Origin: DASUPK01 sp963815665
Lineage (GTDB): Bacteria > Actinomycetota > Thermoleophilia > Solirubrobacterales > 70-9
Assembly: GCA_963815665.1 (NCBI GenBank)
Contig: CAWFHN010000014.1
Location: 1-64,000 of the forward strand
Length of the DNA: 64,000 nucleotides
Direction: 5' to 3'
The stretch's first letter is position 1, and the number at the start of each line of letters is the position of its first letter. A program made the position numbers and the translations under genes. Under the pieces are notes generated by a model. It was not told the origin of the DNA, did not search any database, and worked only from the letters and a program-made list of their open reading frames with translations. Positions 24,344-33,083 of the stretch are shown here, piece by piece.

Positions 24344-25212
24344 CAGGCCGGTCTCGCCTCCTCCCCCATGAGGGCCTCCGTGCCGGCGAAGCGGAGGTAG
24401 ATGAACACGACGACCATGATCACCGCCATCAGTACGAAGGAGAGCGCCGCGGCCGCCGGATAGTCGCGCTGAGTCAGGTAGAGCCCCTGGATCGTGTTGC
24501 CGATCATGTGGTTGTTGGTCGAGCCGAGGAAGAACGCGTTGACGTAGTCGCCGACCGCCGGGATGAAGGTGAGCAGCGTCCCGGCCACCACGCCGGGAGC
24601 CGAGAGCGGCAGGGTGACGCGCCGGAACGCCTTGGCCGGCGAGGCGTAGAGGTCCTTCGCCGCCTCGAGCAGCCTCCCGTCGATTCGCTCGAGGCTGGCG
24701 TAGATCGGCAGCACCATGAAGGGCAGGAAGTTGTAGGTGATGCCGGCGATCACGGCCGTGGAGGTGGCGAGAACCCCGCTGTTGCTCCCCACCAGCCCCA
24801 CCGTGCGCAGGGCGTGGACGACCGGGCTCTGGTCCGAGAGGATCGTCTCCCAGGCCAGTGTTCGGATCAGGTAGGTCGTGAAGAACGGGGCGACGATCGC
24901 GAACAGCATCGCGTTCTTCCAGCGGCCGGCCTTGAAGGCGATCGCGTAGGCGAGCGGGTAGGCGATCAGCAGCGCGATCGCCGTCGCAACCCCCGCGTAG
25001 TAGAAGGAGCGCACGAACTGCGTGTCGTAGAGCGAGAGGGCGTCGTGGTAGTTGGACCACTGCCAGTTGAAGCTGAAGCCGGTCTCGAGGGTGCCGGTGT
25101 CCAGTGAGAGGCGGCCCATGAAGTACATGGGCAGGGCGAAGAAGAGGACCAGCCAGAGCAGGCCCGGGCCGAGCAGGAAGTAGGGGACCAGGCGGCGGCG
25201 AGCGCCGGTCAC
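24343..25212 (-). CDS. potB: ABC transporter permease, PotB-like
   Basis: 289 aa, six predicted helices. N-terminal VPYFLLGPGLLWLVLFFALPMYFM. The EAA loop is LLEAAKDLYASPAKAFRRVTLPLSAPGV, then the PotB-like AVGDYVNAFFLGSTNNHMIGNTI. Start GTG 25210-25212. It pairs with the PotC-like protein to form the membrane channel. A 54-bp gap separates it from the binding-protein gene upstream. Confidence 0.9.
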   Translation of the reverse strand: MTGARRRLVPYFLLGPGLLWLVLFFALPMYFMGRLSLDTGTLETGFSFNWQWSNYHDALSLYDTQFVRSFYYAGVATAIALLIAYPLAYAIAFKAGRWKNAMLFAIVAPFFTTYLIRTLAWETILSDQSPVVHALRTVGLVGSNSGVLATSTAVIAGITYNFLPFMVLPIYASLERIDGRLLEAAKDLYASPAKAFRRVTLPLSAPGVVAGTLLTFIPAVGDYVNAFFLGSTNNHMIGNTIQGLYLTQRDYPAAAALSFVLMAVIMVVVFIYLRFAGTEALMGEEARPA

Positions 25213-25266
25213 GCCCGCACGCCCATCGCCTTGCGCGGCTCCGCCGCCTGGTCGCCCCTCATTCGA

Positions 25267-26412
25267 TTAGCCGTTGATCACCGCGTCGAACGCGCGGGTC
25301 ACGTTCTGCTCCTCGGTGCCCTGGAGCACCGGCGCGACATCGCACTTTGCGGTGAACTGGTCGCTGGGGAAGATCAGCTGGTTGTTCGCGACCGACGGGT
25401 CGCTCTTCAGCAGCTCCTCCTTGGTGCCGGTCACCGGGGACACGTAGTTGACGTAGTCCTCGATCTGGGCCTCGTTCTTCGGGTCGTAGACGTAGTTCAT
25501 GAACGCCATCGCCGCCGTCGGATTGGGCGCCCCGACCGGGATCACCATGTTGTCGGACCAGAGCATGCAGCCCTCGGTGGGCATCCGCCACTGGATGTTC
25601 TTGTTGTCGGCCTGCAGCTGGACCGCGTCGCCCGACCAGCCGATCACCGCCACCGCGTCGCCGCTGGTCAGGTCGCGGGCGTAGTCATTGCCCGTGAACC
25701 GCCGGATCTGGCCCGAGTTGGAGGCGTCCTTGATCTTGTTGATCGCCGCGATCCAGTCGTCCTCGGTGACGTTGTTGAGGTCGACCCCCATGCACTTCAT
25801 CACCAGCGGGACCGTGTCCCGGAGCTCCGTGAGCATGTCGACCTTGCCCTTGTACTTGGGGTCGAACAGGTCGCAGATGGAGTGCACGTCCGGCGCCAGG
25901 TCGGTGCGGACGATCACCCCGGTCATGCCACTCTGCCACGGCACCGAGAAGCTCCGATTCGGGTCGAAGGTCGGATGCTGCAGCGACGGCGTCAGGTTCT
26001 GCTGGACGTTCGGGATGCCCGCCTTGTCCAGGTTCTGCAGGTAGCCGAGGTCATACATCTTCTTGGCCATCCAGTCGGTGACCACGAACATGCTGCGGCC
26101 GCCCGACTGGCCCTGAGCCAGCAGGGGCTGCACCTTGCCGAAGAACTCCTGGTTGTCGTTGACGTCCTCGATGTACTTGACCGAGACGCCGGTCGCCTTC
26201 TCGAAGTCGGGCACCGTCTGCTTGTCGATGTAGAGGGGCCACTGCGAGATCGTCAGGTTGCCGGAGGGGGGTGGCTGGTACTTGGCCGTCTGGGCCTTGC
26301 TGGACCCGCCGCTGCCCTCGACCCCGCCGCCTCCGCACGCCGCCAGAACCACGGCGGCAGCGAGTGCCCCGCCCACCGCGATCAATGCGCGGATTCTCCT
26401 CTTGCTCGTCAC
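25267..26412 (-). CDS. potD: polyamine-type ABC substrate-binding lipoprotein, PotD-like
   Basis: 381 aa. GTG 26410-26412 is chosen because AGGAGGAGAG sits three bases upstream; the frame is open a little further. The lipoprotein signal is RRIRALIAVGGALAAAVVLAAC, with the lipobox Cys at about residue 26, followed by a GGGG/Ser linker. The mature part is a PotD/PotF-type fold: LTISQWPLYIDKQTVPDFEKATG, VKYIEDVNDNQEFFGKVQPLL, WQSGMTGVIVRTD, and a C-terminus with MNYVYDPKNEAQIEDYVNYVSPV. It captures putrescine, spermidine or another cationic amine outside the membrane. Confidence 0.9.
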   Translation of the reverse strand: MTSKRRIRALIAVGGALAAAVVLAACGGGGVEGSGGSSKAQTAKYQPPPSGNLTISQWPLYIDKQTVPDFEKATGVSVKYIEDVNDNQEFFGKVQPLLAQGQSGGRSMFVVTDWMAKKMYDLGYLQNLDKAGIPNVQQNLTPSLQHPTFDPNRSFSVPWQSGMTGVIVRTDLAPDVHSICDLFDPKYKGKVDMLTELRDTVPLVMKCMGVDLNNVTEDDWIAAINKIKDASNSGQIRRFTGNDYARDLTSGDAVAVIGWSGDAVQLQADNKNIQWRMPTEGCMLWSDNMVIPVGAPNPTAAMAFMNYVYDPKNEAQIEDYVNYVSPVTGTKEELLKSDPSVANNQLIFPSDQFTAKCDVAPVLQGTEEQNVTRAFDAVING

Positions 26413-26432
26413 AGTCTCTCCTCCTGACTCGT

Positions 26433-27611
26433 TCAAGCTGTTTCCGCCGCCCGGTCGGACGGCGCTGCCCCATTCGTCTCGGACTCCCTCACCACGTGCA
26501 TGTGGTCCGGCGTCCAGGAAAGCTCAATCTTGGCCCCGCCCCCGGGAAGGCGCTGCCTCGCCGACTCATCCGTGTTCGGGACCAGCACGGTCATCCGCAC
26601 GTCCCCCGGCAGCGTGACGATCAGCTGCGTGGACGTGCCCAGGTAGAGGGAGCTCTCGACCAGGCCCTCGACCCGCGGGCCGCCGCGGCCGTTGCCGCCG
26701 ATGGCGAGCTTCTCCGGGCGGACCACGGCGTGACAGCGCTCGCCGGCGCTGAAGCCGTCGACGTCCGTGCTCACTTTGACGCCGGTGTCAAGCTCCACCT
26801 CGCCGTTCTTGCCGGTCTTGCGGATCGTCCCGGGCATCAGGTTCGAGACGCCGATGAAGCCGGCGACGAAGGTAGTGGTGGGACGGTCGTAGACCTCCTC
26901 GGGCCCGCCGATCTGCTCGATCCGCCCGCGGTTCATGACCGCGATCCGATCGGACATCGTCAGGGCCTCCTCCTGGTCGTGGGTGACGTAGACGAAAGTG
27001 ATCCCGACGTCCCGCTGGATCCTCTTCAGCTCTACCTGGAGGCCCTTGCGCAGCTTCAGGTCCAGGGCTCCGAGCGGCTCGTCGAGCAGCAGCACGCGCG
27101 GCAGGTTGACCAGGGCGCGGGCAAGCGCGACGCGCTGCTGCATCCCGCCGGAGAGCTGGGCCGGGCGGCGGTTTGCCTCCCCGGCCAGGCCGACCCGCTC
27201 CAGCTCCGCGCGCACCCGGCGCTCGATCTCGCCGCGGTCGACGCCCTTTCGCTTCAGGCCGAAGGAGACGTTCTCCTTCACGCTCAGGTGGGGGAACAGC
27301 GCGTAGCTCTGGAAGACGGTGTTGGTGGGGCGCTTGTGGGGCGGGATCCCCAGCATGTCGGCGTCATCGATCGTCAGCCGGCCCTCGGTGACGTCCTCGA
27401 AGCCGGCGATCATCCGGAGGGTCGTCGTCTTCCCGCAGCCGCTCGGGCCGAGCATGGTGAAGAACTCCCCCTCCTCGATCGCCAGGTCGATTGCGTCCAC
27501 CGCCGTCACCGTCGCGAAGCGCTTGGTGACGGAGCTGAGCACGACGCAGTTGCCTCCCTCGGCGCCGTCCGTGGCGTCGTGGGAACCGGCTGCGATCGAG
27601 GCGCTCTCCAA
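26433..27611 (-). CDS. potA: ABC transporter ATP-binding protein, PotA-like
   Basis: 392 aa from TTG 27609-27611, which has GGAAGGAG five bases upstream. Walker A is GPSGCGKTT, the Q-loop VFQSYALFPHLSV, the ABC signature LSGGMQQRVALARAL, Walker B RVLLLDEPLGALD, the H-loop VYVTHDQEEALTMSDRIAVM. The C-terminal TOBE domain is of PotA/FbpC type (RPEKLAIGGNG to VRMTVLVPNTDES). First gene of the importer operon, 20 bp before potD. Its promoter region faces the aminotransferase operon through a palindrome-rich spacer. Confidence 0.92.
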   Translation of the reverse strand: MESASIAAGSHDATDGAEGGNCVVLSSVTKRFATVTAVDAIDLAIEEGEFFTMLGPSGCGKTTTLRMIAGFEDVTEGRLTIDDADMLGIPPHKRPTNTVFQSYALFPHLSVKENVSFGLKRKGVDRGEIERRVRAELERVGLAGEANRRPAQLSGGMQQRVALARALVNLPRVLLLDEPLGALDLKLRKGLQVELKRIQRDVGITFVYVTHDQEEALTMSDRIAVMNRGRIEQIGGPEEVYDRPTTTFVAGFIGVSNLMPGTIRKTGKNGEVELDTGVKVSTDVDGFSAGERCHAVVRPEKLAIGGNGRGGPRVEGLVESSLYLGTSTQLIVTLPGDVRMTVLVPNTDESARQRLPGGGAKIELSWTPDHMHVVRESETNGAAPSDRAAETA

Positions 27612-27665
27612 GTTGTCTCCTTCCGGGCCCAGATTGGCCACTGCGGATGCCCGAGCCTTACAAGC

Positions 27666-27795
27666 GCGACGAATCGTCGCAAGGGGCGAAAGCCCTAAAA
27701 GGACGGCCGTCCTTTGTACAGACAGTACAAGCGTCCCAGACCTGATTTCACACAATACCGCTTGTGAGGCCGACGACCTGGGGGTAGCTTTGTAC
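27666..27795. promoter_or_regulatory. palindrome-rich divergent control region (potA / aminotransferase)
   Basis: Four separate symmetric elements lie in the 213-bp spacer: GCGACGA-A-TCGTCGC (27666-27680), the perfect palindrome GGACGGCCGTCC (27701-27712), TTGTAC-N5-GTACAA (27714-27730), and CACAA-N6-TTGTG (27751-27766). A further TTTGTAC copy is at 27789-27795, about 30 bases before the aminotransferase start. They are likely operators for coordinated control of amine uptake and catabolism; the PucR-type regulator encoded at 29219-30769 is a candidate binder (inference). Confidence 0.5.
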
Positions 27796-27824
27796 GGTGA
27801 GGCTAGAGAGAACGGAGGAGACGG

Positions 27825-29219
27825 ATGGCAGCACCGACCAGCGCACCCCAACGGACCCAGGCTGACGCTAACGCGCTCCAGGAGCAGGCACAACGCCACC
27901 TCTGGATGCACTTCACGCAGATGGGCTCATTCGGGCCCGAGCACGAGGTTCCGATCATCGTCCGCGGCGAGGGCTGCTACGTCTGGGACGACCACGGCAA
28001 CCGCTACCTCGACGGCCTCTCGGCTCTCTTCTGCGTCAACTCGGGCCACGGGCGCAGCGAGCTCGGCGACGCAATGGCGGCCCAGGTCCGCGAGCTCGAC
28101 TTCATCACGGTCTGGAGCTACGCCCATCCGCGCGCGATCGAGCTGGCGACGCGGATCGCCGGCCTGGCGCCCGGCGACCTGAACCGGGTCTTCTTCACCA
28201 ACAGCGGCTCCGAGGCCGTGGAGTCGGCCATCAAGCTGGCGCGGAGCTATCACCGCGCCAGGGGACAGGGCCAGAAGCACAAGCTGGTCGCGCGCGAGAT
28301 CGCCTACCACGGAACCACCCTCGGGGCTCTCAGCGCGACCGGGATCCCCGCGCTGCGCACCCAGTTCGAGCCACTCGCTCCCGGTGGCGTCCACGTGCCC
28401 AACACCAACAGCTATCGCTGGCCCGAGGACCGCGACCCGCTCTGGGCCGCGGACCAGATCGAGGAGCGGATCCTCTTCGAGGGCCCCGAGACCGTCTCCG
28501 CGGTGATCCTCGAGCCGCTGCAGAACGCCGGCGGCTGCATCCCGCCCCAGGAGGGCTACTTCCAGCGGGTCCGCGAGATCTGCGACCGCTACGACGTCCT
28601 GCTGATCTCGGACGAGGTGATCTGCGCCTGGGGCCGCCTCGGGCACTATTTCGGCTGCCAGCGCTATGGCTATCAGCCGGACATCGTCACCGTCGCCAAG
28701 GCGCTCACCTCGGCGTACGTGCCGATGGGCGGCATGATCGTCTCGGACAGGGTGTTCGAGCCCTTCGAGGAGGGCACCGCGATGTTCGCCCACGGCTCGA
28801 CCTTCGCCGGGCACCCCGTCGCCGCCGCCACGGCGATGGCGAACCTCGATGTCTTCGAGCGCGAAGACCTCTGCGGCCACGTGCTGGAGAAGGAGGGCGA
28901 GTTCAGGGCGGCGCTCGAGTCCCTCTACGACATCCCGATCGTCGGAGACGTTCGCGGCGATGGCTACTTCATGGCCATCGAGCTCGTCAAGGACAAGGAC
29001 ACCAAGGAGCACATGGAGGACGAGGAGTCCGAGAAGCTCCTCCGCGGATTCCTCTCCGGCGAGCTCTACAGGCGCGGCCTGATCTGCCGCGCGGACGACC
29101 GCGGAGACCCCGTCGTGCAGCTCTCACCCCCGCTGATCGCCGATACGGAGCAGTTCGAGGAGATCGTGGACGTCCTTCGTCCCGTCCTCGAAGAGGCAGC
29201 GCGCCGCATAGGACGCTGA
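27825..29219 (+). CDS. class III aminotransferase (omega-amino acid/putrescine-pyruvate type)
   Basis: 464 aa PLP enzyme of fold type I. GEGCYVWDDHGNRYLDGLSALFC opens the domain; FFTNSGSEAVESAIKLAR binds the cofactor phosphate; LISDEVICAWGRLGHYFG has the Asp; VTVAKALTSAYVPMGG carries the PLP lysine; HGSTFAGHPVAAA follows. Most like SpuC/omega-amino acid:pyruvate transaminases, which move the terminal amine of putrescine, agmatine, GABA or beta-alanine to pyruvate. ATG 27825 has GGAGGAGA upstream. First gene of a five-gene operon; alanine dehydrogenase downstream could recycle the alanine formed. Confidence 0.88.
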   Translation: MAAPTSAPQRTQADANALQEQAQRHLWMHFTQMGSFGPEHEVPIIVRGEGCYVWDDHGNRYLDGLSALFCVNSGHGRSELGDAMAAQVRELDFITVWSYAHPRAIELATRIAGLAPGDLNRVFFTNSGSEAVESAIKLARSYHRARGQGQKHKLVAREIAYHGTTLGALSATGIPALRTQFEPLAPGGVHVPNTNSYRWPEDRDPLWAADQIEERILFEGPETVSAVILEPLQNAGGCIPPQEGYFQRVREICDRYDVLLISDEVICAWGRLGHYFGCQRYGYQPDIVTVAKALTSAYVPMGGMIVSDRVFEPFEEGTAMFAHGSTFAGHPVAAATAMANLDVFEREDLCGHVLEKEGEFRAALESLYDIPIVGDVRGDGYFMAIELVKDKDTKEHMEDEESEKLLRGFLSGELYRRGLICRADDRGDPVVQLSPPLIADTEQFEEIVDVLRPVLEEAARRIGR

Positions 29220-30769
29220 TGCTCACCGTCGAGAGCCTCACCTCCGAGCTGGGCTTCAAGGTAACGGCGGGAGGGAACGGCGCTGCCGAGCGCGAGATCC
29301 GCTGGGTGCACATCACGGAGCTGCTCGACCCGACGCCCTGGCTCTCGAGTGGGGAGCTGCTGCTGACCACCGGGATCCGGCTGGAGAACGCCGAGAAACA
29401 GCGCAAGTTCATCCGGCTCCTCGCCGACGCGGGGGTCGCCGGCCTCGGCTTCGGGACCGGGTTCGACCACGCGAAGGTCCCCAAGGCGCTGTTGACCGAG
29501 GCCGAGGCGGCCGAGTTCCCGGTCTTCGAGGTCCCCTACGAGACGCCGTTCATCGCGATCACCGAGGCGGCGTTCAGCCGGCTGGTCAACGAGCAGTACG
29601 ACGTCCTCTCCCGCGGCATCGCCGTCAACGAGCGGCTCGAGCGGCTGGTCCTCCAGGGAGGGGGCCTCGACGAGGTCGCGCGTGAGATCGCCGCCGCGAT
29701 CGGGGGCAGCTCGGTCGTGCTCGACGCCCGCGGCGAGGTCCTGGCGAGCGGCGGCCGGCGGCTTCCCGAGTATCTGCTCGACGCGATTCGCGCCGAGGTT
29801 CAGCCGCGCGGCAGCGCCGCTGCGCCATTCGTGCCCAACCAATCGGATCTGCGCGGGAGGGCCCTCGCCCATCCGGTCTCGCCGAGGGCCGGCTCGGCCG
29901 AGGCGTGGCTGGTGGTCGTCCGGCGATCCGGCGAGCTGGGGGACTTCGAGCGCCTCTGCGTGCAGCAGGCCGCGATCGTCGTCGCGCTCGAGCTGATGCG
30001 GGAGCGCGTCGCCAGGGAGACCGAGCGCCGCCTCTCCGGCGAGGTCGTCGCGGCAACCCTCTCGGGCCGCCTCGCCCCGGACGACATTCGGGATCGCCTG
30101 GCGCCGTTCGGAATCGGCGAGCGAGCGGTCGTGCTGGCCTTCCAGCTCGGCGACGCGGCGGTAGCCGAGCCGACCCTCGCCGAATACCTGGCGGGCGAGG
30201 GTCGCCCGGCCGTGGTGGCCCCTCATCCCGCTGGGCGGCGGGAGCTGCTCTGCGCCGTCGTCGACGGCGCCAAGGGAGATCCGCTCGAGCTGGCGAGCAA
30301 GGCCCGGGTGGCGCTCGAGGGCGTGCACGGGCCGACGCGGGCGGCGACCAGCCGCTCGCTGCCGACGGAGCGGGTCCGCCACTCCTTCCACGAGGCGCGC
30401 TGCGCTCTGGAGGCGACGGCCTTCGCCAACGGCGCCGCGCCCGACGTCGCCTCCCACCGCGACCTCGGCGCCTTCACGCTCCTGCTCTCGGTGCAGGACG
30501 GCGAGGCGCTGCGTCTGTACTGCGAGAGCGTCCTGGGGCCGATCGAGGACTCGGACGAGCGCTACGCGGGTGAGCTGCTGCGCTCGCTGGAGGCCTACAT
30601 CGACCGCAACGGCCACTGGGAGCGCGCCGCCAGCGACTGCTATTGCCACCGGCACACCCTCCGCTACCGGATCAAGCGCATCGAGGAGCTCACCGGGCGG
30701 GACCTGAGCCGGGCGACCGACCGCGTCGAGCTCTGGCTGGCGCTTCGCGCGAAAGAGCTGATCGCATGA
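29219..30769 (+). CDS. PucR-family transcriptional regulator
   Basis: 516 aa. Residues 1-125 are the PucR N-terminal domain (LTVESLTSELGFKVTAGGNGAAEREIRWVHITELLDPTPWLSSGELLLTTG in outline). A GGDEF-like/GAF middle domain follows (LDEVAREIAAAIGGSSVVLDARGEVLASGG onwards). The C-terminal HTH_30 is YIDRNGHWERAASDCYCHRHTLRYRIKRIEELTGRDL. PucR proteins control purine, polyamine and amino-acid catabolism. Its ATG overlaps the aminotransferase stop by one base, and its stop overlaps the next gene (ATGA), so it is co-translated with the genes it probably controls. Confidence 0.88.
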   Translation: MLTVESLTSELGFKVTAGGNGAAEREIRWVHITELLDPTPWLSSGELLLTTGIRLENAEKQRKFIRLLADAGVAGLGFGTGFDHAKVPKALLTEAEAAEFPVFEVPYETPFIAITEAAFSRLVNEQYDVLSRGIAVNERLERLVLQGGGLDEVAREIAAAIGGSSVVLDARGEVLASGGRRLPEYLLDAIRAEVQPRGSAAAPFVPNQSDLRGRALAHPVSPRAGSAEAWLVVVRRSGELGDFERLCVQQAAIVVALELMRERVARETERRLSGEVVAATLSGRLAPDDIRDRLAPFGIGERAVVLAFQLGDAAVAEPTLAEYLAGEGRPAVVAPHPAGRRELLCAVVDGAKGDPLELASKARVALEGVHGPTRAATSRSLPTERVRHSFHEARCALEATAFANGAAPDVASHRDLGAFTLLLSVQDGEALRLYCESVLGPIEDSDERYAGELLRSLEAYIDRNGHWERAASDCYCHRHTLRYRIKRIEELTGRDLSRATDRVELWLALRAKELIA

Positions 30770-31884
30770 GGGTCGCCGTTCTGGGGGCCGGGGGGACCAT
30801 CGCGCCGGCGATCGTGCGGGACCTGGCCGAGTCCGAGGAGGTGACGGCGATGCGCCTGCTCGACCTCGACCTGCGACGCGCCGAGGCCGTCGCCGTGGAG
30901 CACGGCGGGGGAAAGGCGCAGGCGCGCCAGGCCGATGCCACCGCGGACCTGGCCGAGCAGCTCGCCGGAATGGAGGTCCTGGTCAACGCGGCCGCCTACC
31001 GGATCAACCTGGCGGCGATGCGCGCCTGCCTCGATGCCGGCTGCCACTACATGGACCTCGGCGGGCTCTACCACGTGACCGCGGAGCAGCTCAAGCTCTC
31101 GCGCGAGTTCGAGCAGCGGGGCCGGCTCGCCCTCCTCGGGATCGGGTCCGCTCCGGGGAAGACGAACCTGCTCGCCGCGCACGCGGTGACGGAGCTACCC
31201 GGCGACCCCGCCTCGATCTCGGTCCTCGCCGCGGGACGTGACCTCGATCCGCCGGGCGAGCTCAGCTTCCCCTATGCCCTGCGGACGCTGCTCGACGAGA
31301 TCACGATGCCGCCGATGGCGCTGATCAACGGCACGGCGAAGGAGATGCGGCCGCTCCAGGACGGCCCGCGCGCCGACTTCGGCGAGCCGATCGGCGAGGC
31401 CGACACCATCTTCACCTTGCATTCCGAGGTGCTCACCTTCGGTCACAGTTTCGAGGTGCCCAATGTGACCTTTGCGCTCTCGTTGTCACCAACGGTGCTC
31501 GAGAGTCTCAAGGAGCTGGGGGGGGCGAGCGAGGAGCGGATAGCCGAAGTCGCACGCTCCGCATCGCCCCCTTCGGCAACCACCCTCTCCATCCACATCG
31601 TGGAGGTCGCCGGCGCGGACACGGTGATCCGGGCTCGCAGCGTGACTCCGCCCAACGAGGCCTGGGGCCTGGGCGGCGGGATCGTGTCCACGGCGTCGCC
31701 GGCGGCCGCGGCCGTCAGGCTTCTCGCCAGAGGCAGCATCAGCCGGCGCGGTGCGCTCCCTCCGGAGAGCTGCATCGACCCCGACGAGATGTTCGCCGAG
31801 CTCGAGAGCCGGGGCGTCCGCTTCGACGTGAGCAGCACCCCGATCGACAAGGGGGACGCTCTGTCGCACAAGGTAGCCCGATGA
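30766..31884 (+). CDS. saccharopine dehydrogenase-like NAD(P)-binding protein
   Basis: 372 aa. N-terminal Rossmann motif VAVLGAGGTIAPAIVRDLAE, then VLVNAAAYRINLAAMRACLDAGCHYMDLGG, the usual saccharopine-dehydrogenase/LYS9 second block, and LGIGSAPGKTNLLAAHAV. The C-terminal catalytic domain includes GGGIVSTASPAAAAVRLLARG. Relatives act on saccharopine, carboxynorspermidine or unknown imines; an imine-forming or reducing role on an amine substrate would fit the cluster (inference). Start ATG overlaps the pucR stop. Confidence 0.82.
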   Translation: MRVAVLGAGGTIAPAIVRDLAESEEVTAMRLLDLDLRRAEAVAVEHGGGKAQARQADATADLAEQLAGMEVLVNAAAYRINLAAMRACLDAGCHYMDLGGLYHVTAEQLKLSREFEQRGRLALLGIGSAPGKTNLLAAHAVTELPGDPASISVLAAGRDLDPPGELSFPYALRTLLDEITMPPMALINGTAKEMRPLQDGPRADFGEPIGEADTIFTLHSEVLTFGHSFEVPNVTFALSLSPTVLESLKELGGASEERIAEVARSASPPSATTLSIHIVEVAGADTVIRARSVTPPNEAWGLGGGIVSTASPAAAAVRLLARGSISRRGALPPESCIDPDEMFAELESRGVRFDVSSTPIDKGDALSHKVAR

Positions 31885-31939
31885 GAGACGACCAACGCAG
31901 AGCCGCCCCCGGACGCGAAGCGGAGGAGGTGGCGTCTTT

Positions 31940-33070
31940 ATGAAGGTCGGGGTTCCCACCGAGATCAAGGACGACGAGTACCGCGTCGCCCTGACTCCGG
32001 CCGGAGCGCGTGAGCTTCGCGAGCACGGCCACGATGTGCTGATCGAGGCGGGAGCAGGGGCCGGAAGCGCGATCCCCGACGACGCCTTCGAGGCTCAGGG
32101 CGCGACGGTTCTCCCGGATGCGGCCGCGGTCTTCGAGCAGGCCGAGATGCTGCTGGGCGTGAAGGAGCCGCAGCCCAGCGAGGTCGAGATGCTCCGCCCG
32201 GAGCACACCCTGTTCACCTACCTGCACCTCGCCCCATCTCGTGAGCTCACGGAGGCCCTGCAGGAGAGCGGCGCGACCTGTGTCGCCTACGAGACCGTGG
32301 AGGATGCGCAGGGCCAGCTGCCGCTGCTCGCCCCGATGAGCGAGGTCGCCGGGAAGATCGCCACCCAGGCGGGCGCCTTCTTCCTCGAGAAGCCCATGGG
32401 CGGCCGCGGGATCCTGCTGGGCGGCGTGCCCGGTGTGGCGGCGGCGACGGTGATGGTCATCGGCGGCGGCGCCGTGGGGATGAACGCCGCCTTCATCGCG
32501 ATCGGGATGGAGGCCGACACCTTCGTCTTCGACGTCTCCATCCCGAAGCTGCGCGAGCTGGACGTCGCGTTCGGCGGTCGCGCCTCGACCGTCTTCTCAT
32601 CGACCCTCGCGGTGGAGGAGATGCTGCCGCGGGCGGATCTGGTGATCGGGGCGGTGCTGGTGCACGGTGCGAGGGCGCCCTACGTCGTCCGCCGCGAGCA
32701 GCTCAAGCTGATGAAGAAGAACGCGGTGCTGGTCGACGTGGCGATCGATCAGGGCGGCTGCTTCGAGACCTCTCATCCGACCACCCACCGCGAGCCGACT
32801 TTCGAGGTCGACGGGATCACCCACTACTGCGTCGCGAACATGCCCGGCGCCGTGCCGATCACCTCGACCTTCGCCCTGACGAACGCCACGCTTCCCTACG
32901 TCCTGGCCCTCGCGGACCACGGCGTCGCGGAGGCGGCCCGCCGAGACCCCGGCCTGAGGCTGGGGATCAACGTCACCGGCGGTACTGTCACTCATCCCGC
33001 CGTCGCCGAGGCCGTCGGGGTGGACCACACGCCGGTCGAGGACGTGCTCGGCAGCAAACTGAAAGTCTGA
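31940..33070 (+). CDS. ald: alanine dehydrogenase
   Basis: 376 aa. MKVGVPTEIKDDEYRVALTP is the classic start with the pyruvate-binding Arg/Lys. FTYLHLAPSRELT includes the catalytic His; VMVIGGGAVGMNAAFIAIGM is the NAD-binding loop; VDVAIDQGGCFETSHPTTH has the catalytic Asp; YCVANMPGAVPITSTFALTNATLPY is highly characteristic. It interconverts alanine and pyruvate plus ammonia with NAD. Here it probably regenerates pyruvate for the aminotransferase. GGAGGAGGTGG upstream is a good ribosome-binding region. Confidence 0.93.
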   Translation: MKVGVPTEIKDDEYRVALTPAGARELREHGHDVLIEAGAGAGSAIPDDAFEAQGATVLPDAAAVFEQAEMLLGVKEPQPSEVEMLRPEHTLFTYLHLAPSRELTEALQESGATCVAYETVEDAQGQLPLLAPMSEVAGKIATQAGAFFLEKPMGGRGILLGGVPGVAAATVMVIGGGAVGMNAAFIAIGMEADTFVFDVSIPKLRELDVAFGGRASTVFSSTLAVEEMLPRADLVIGAVLVHGARAPYVVRREQLKLMKKNAVLVDVAIDQGGCFETSHPTTHREPTFEVDGITHYCVANMPGAVPITSTFALTNATLPYVLALADHGVAEAARRDPGLRLGINVTGGTVTHPAVAEAVGVDHTPVEDVLGSKLKV

Positions 33071-33083
33071 CCAAGGAGGAAAG

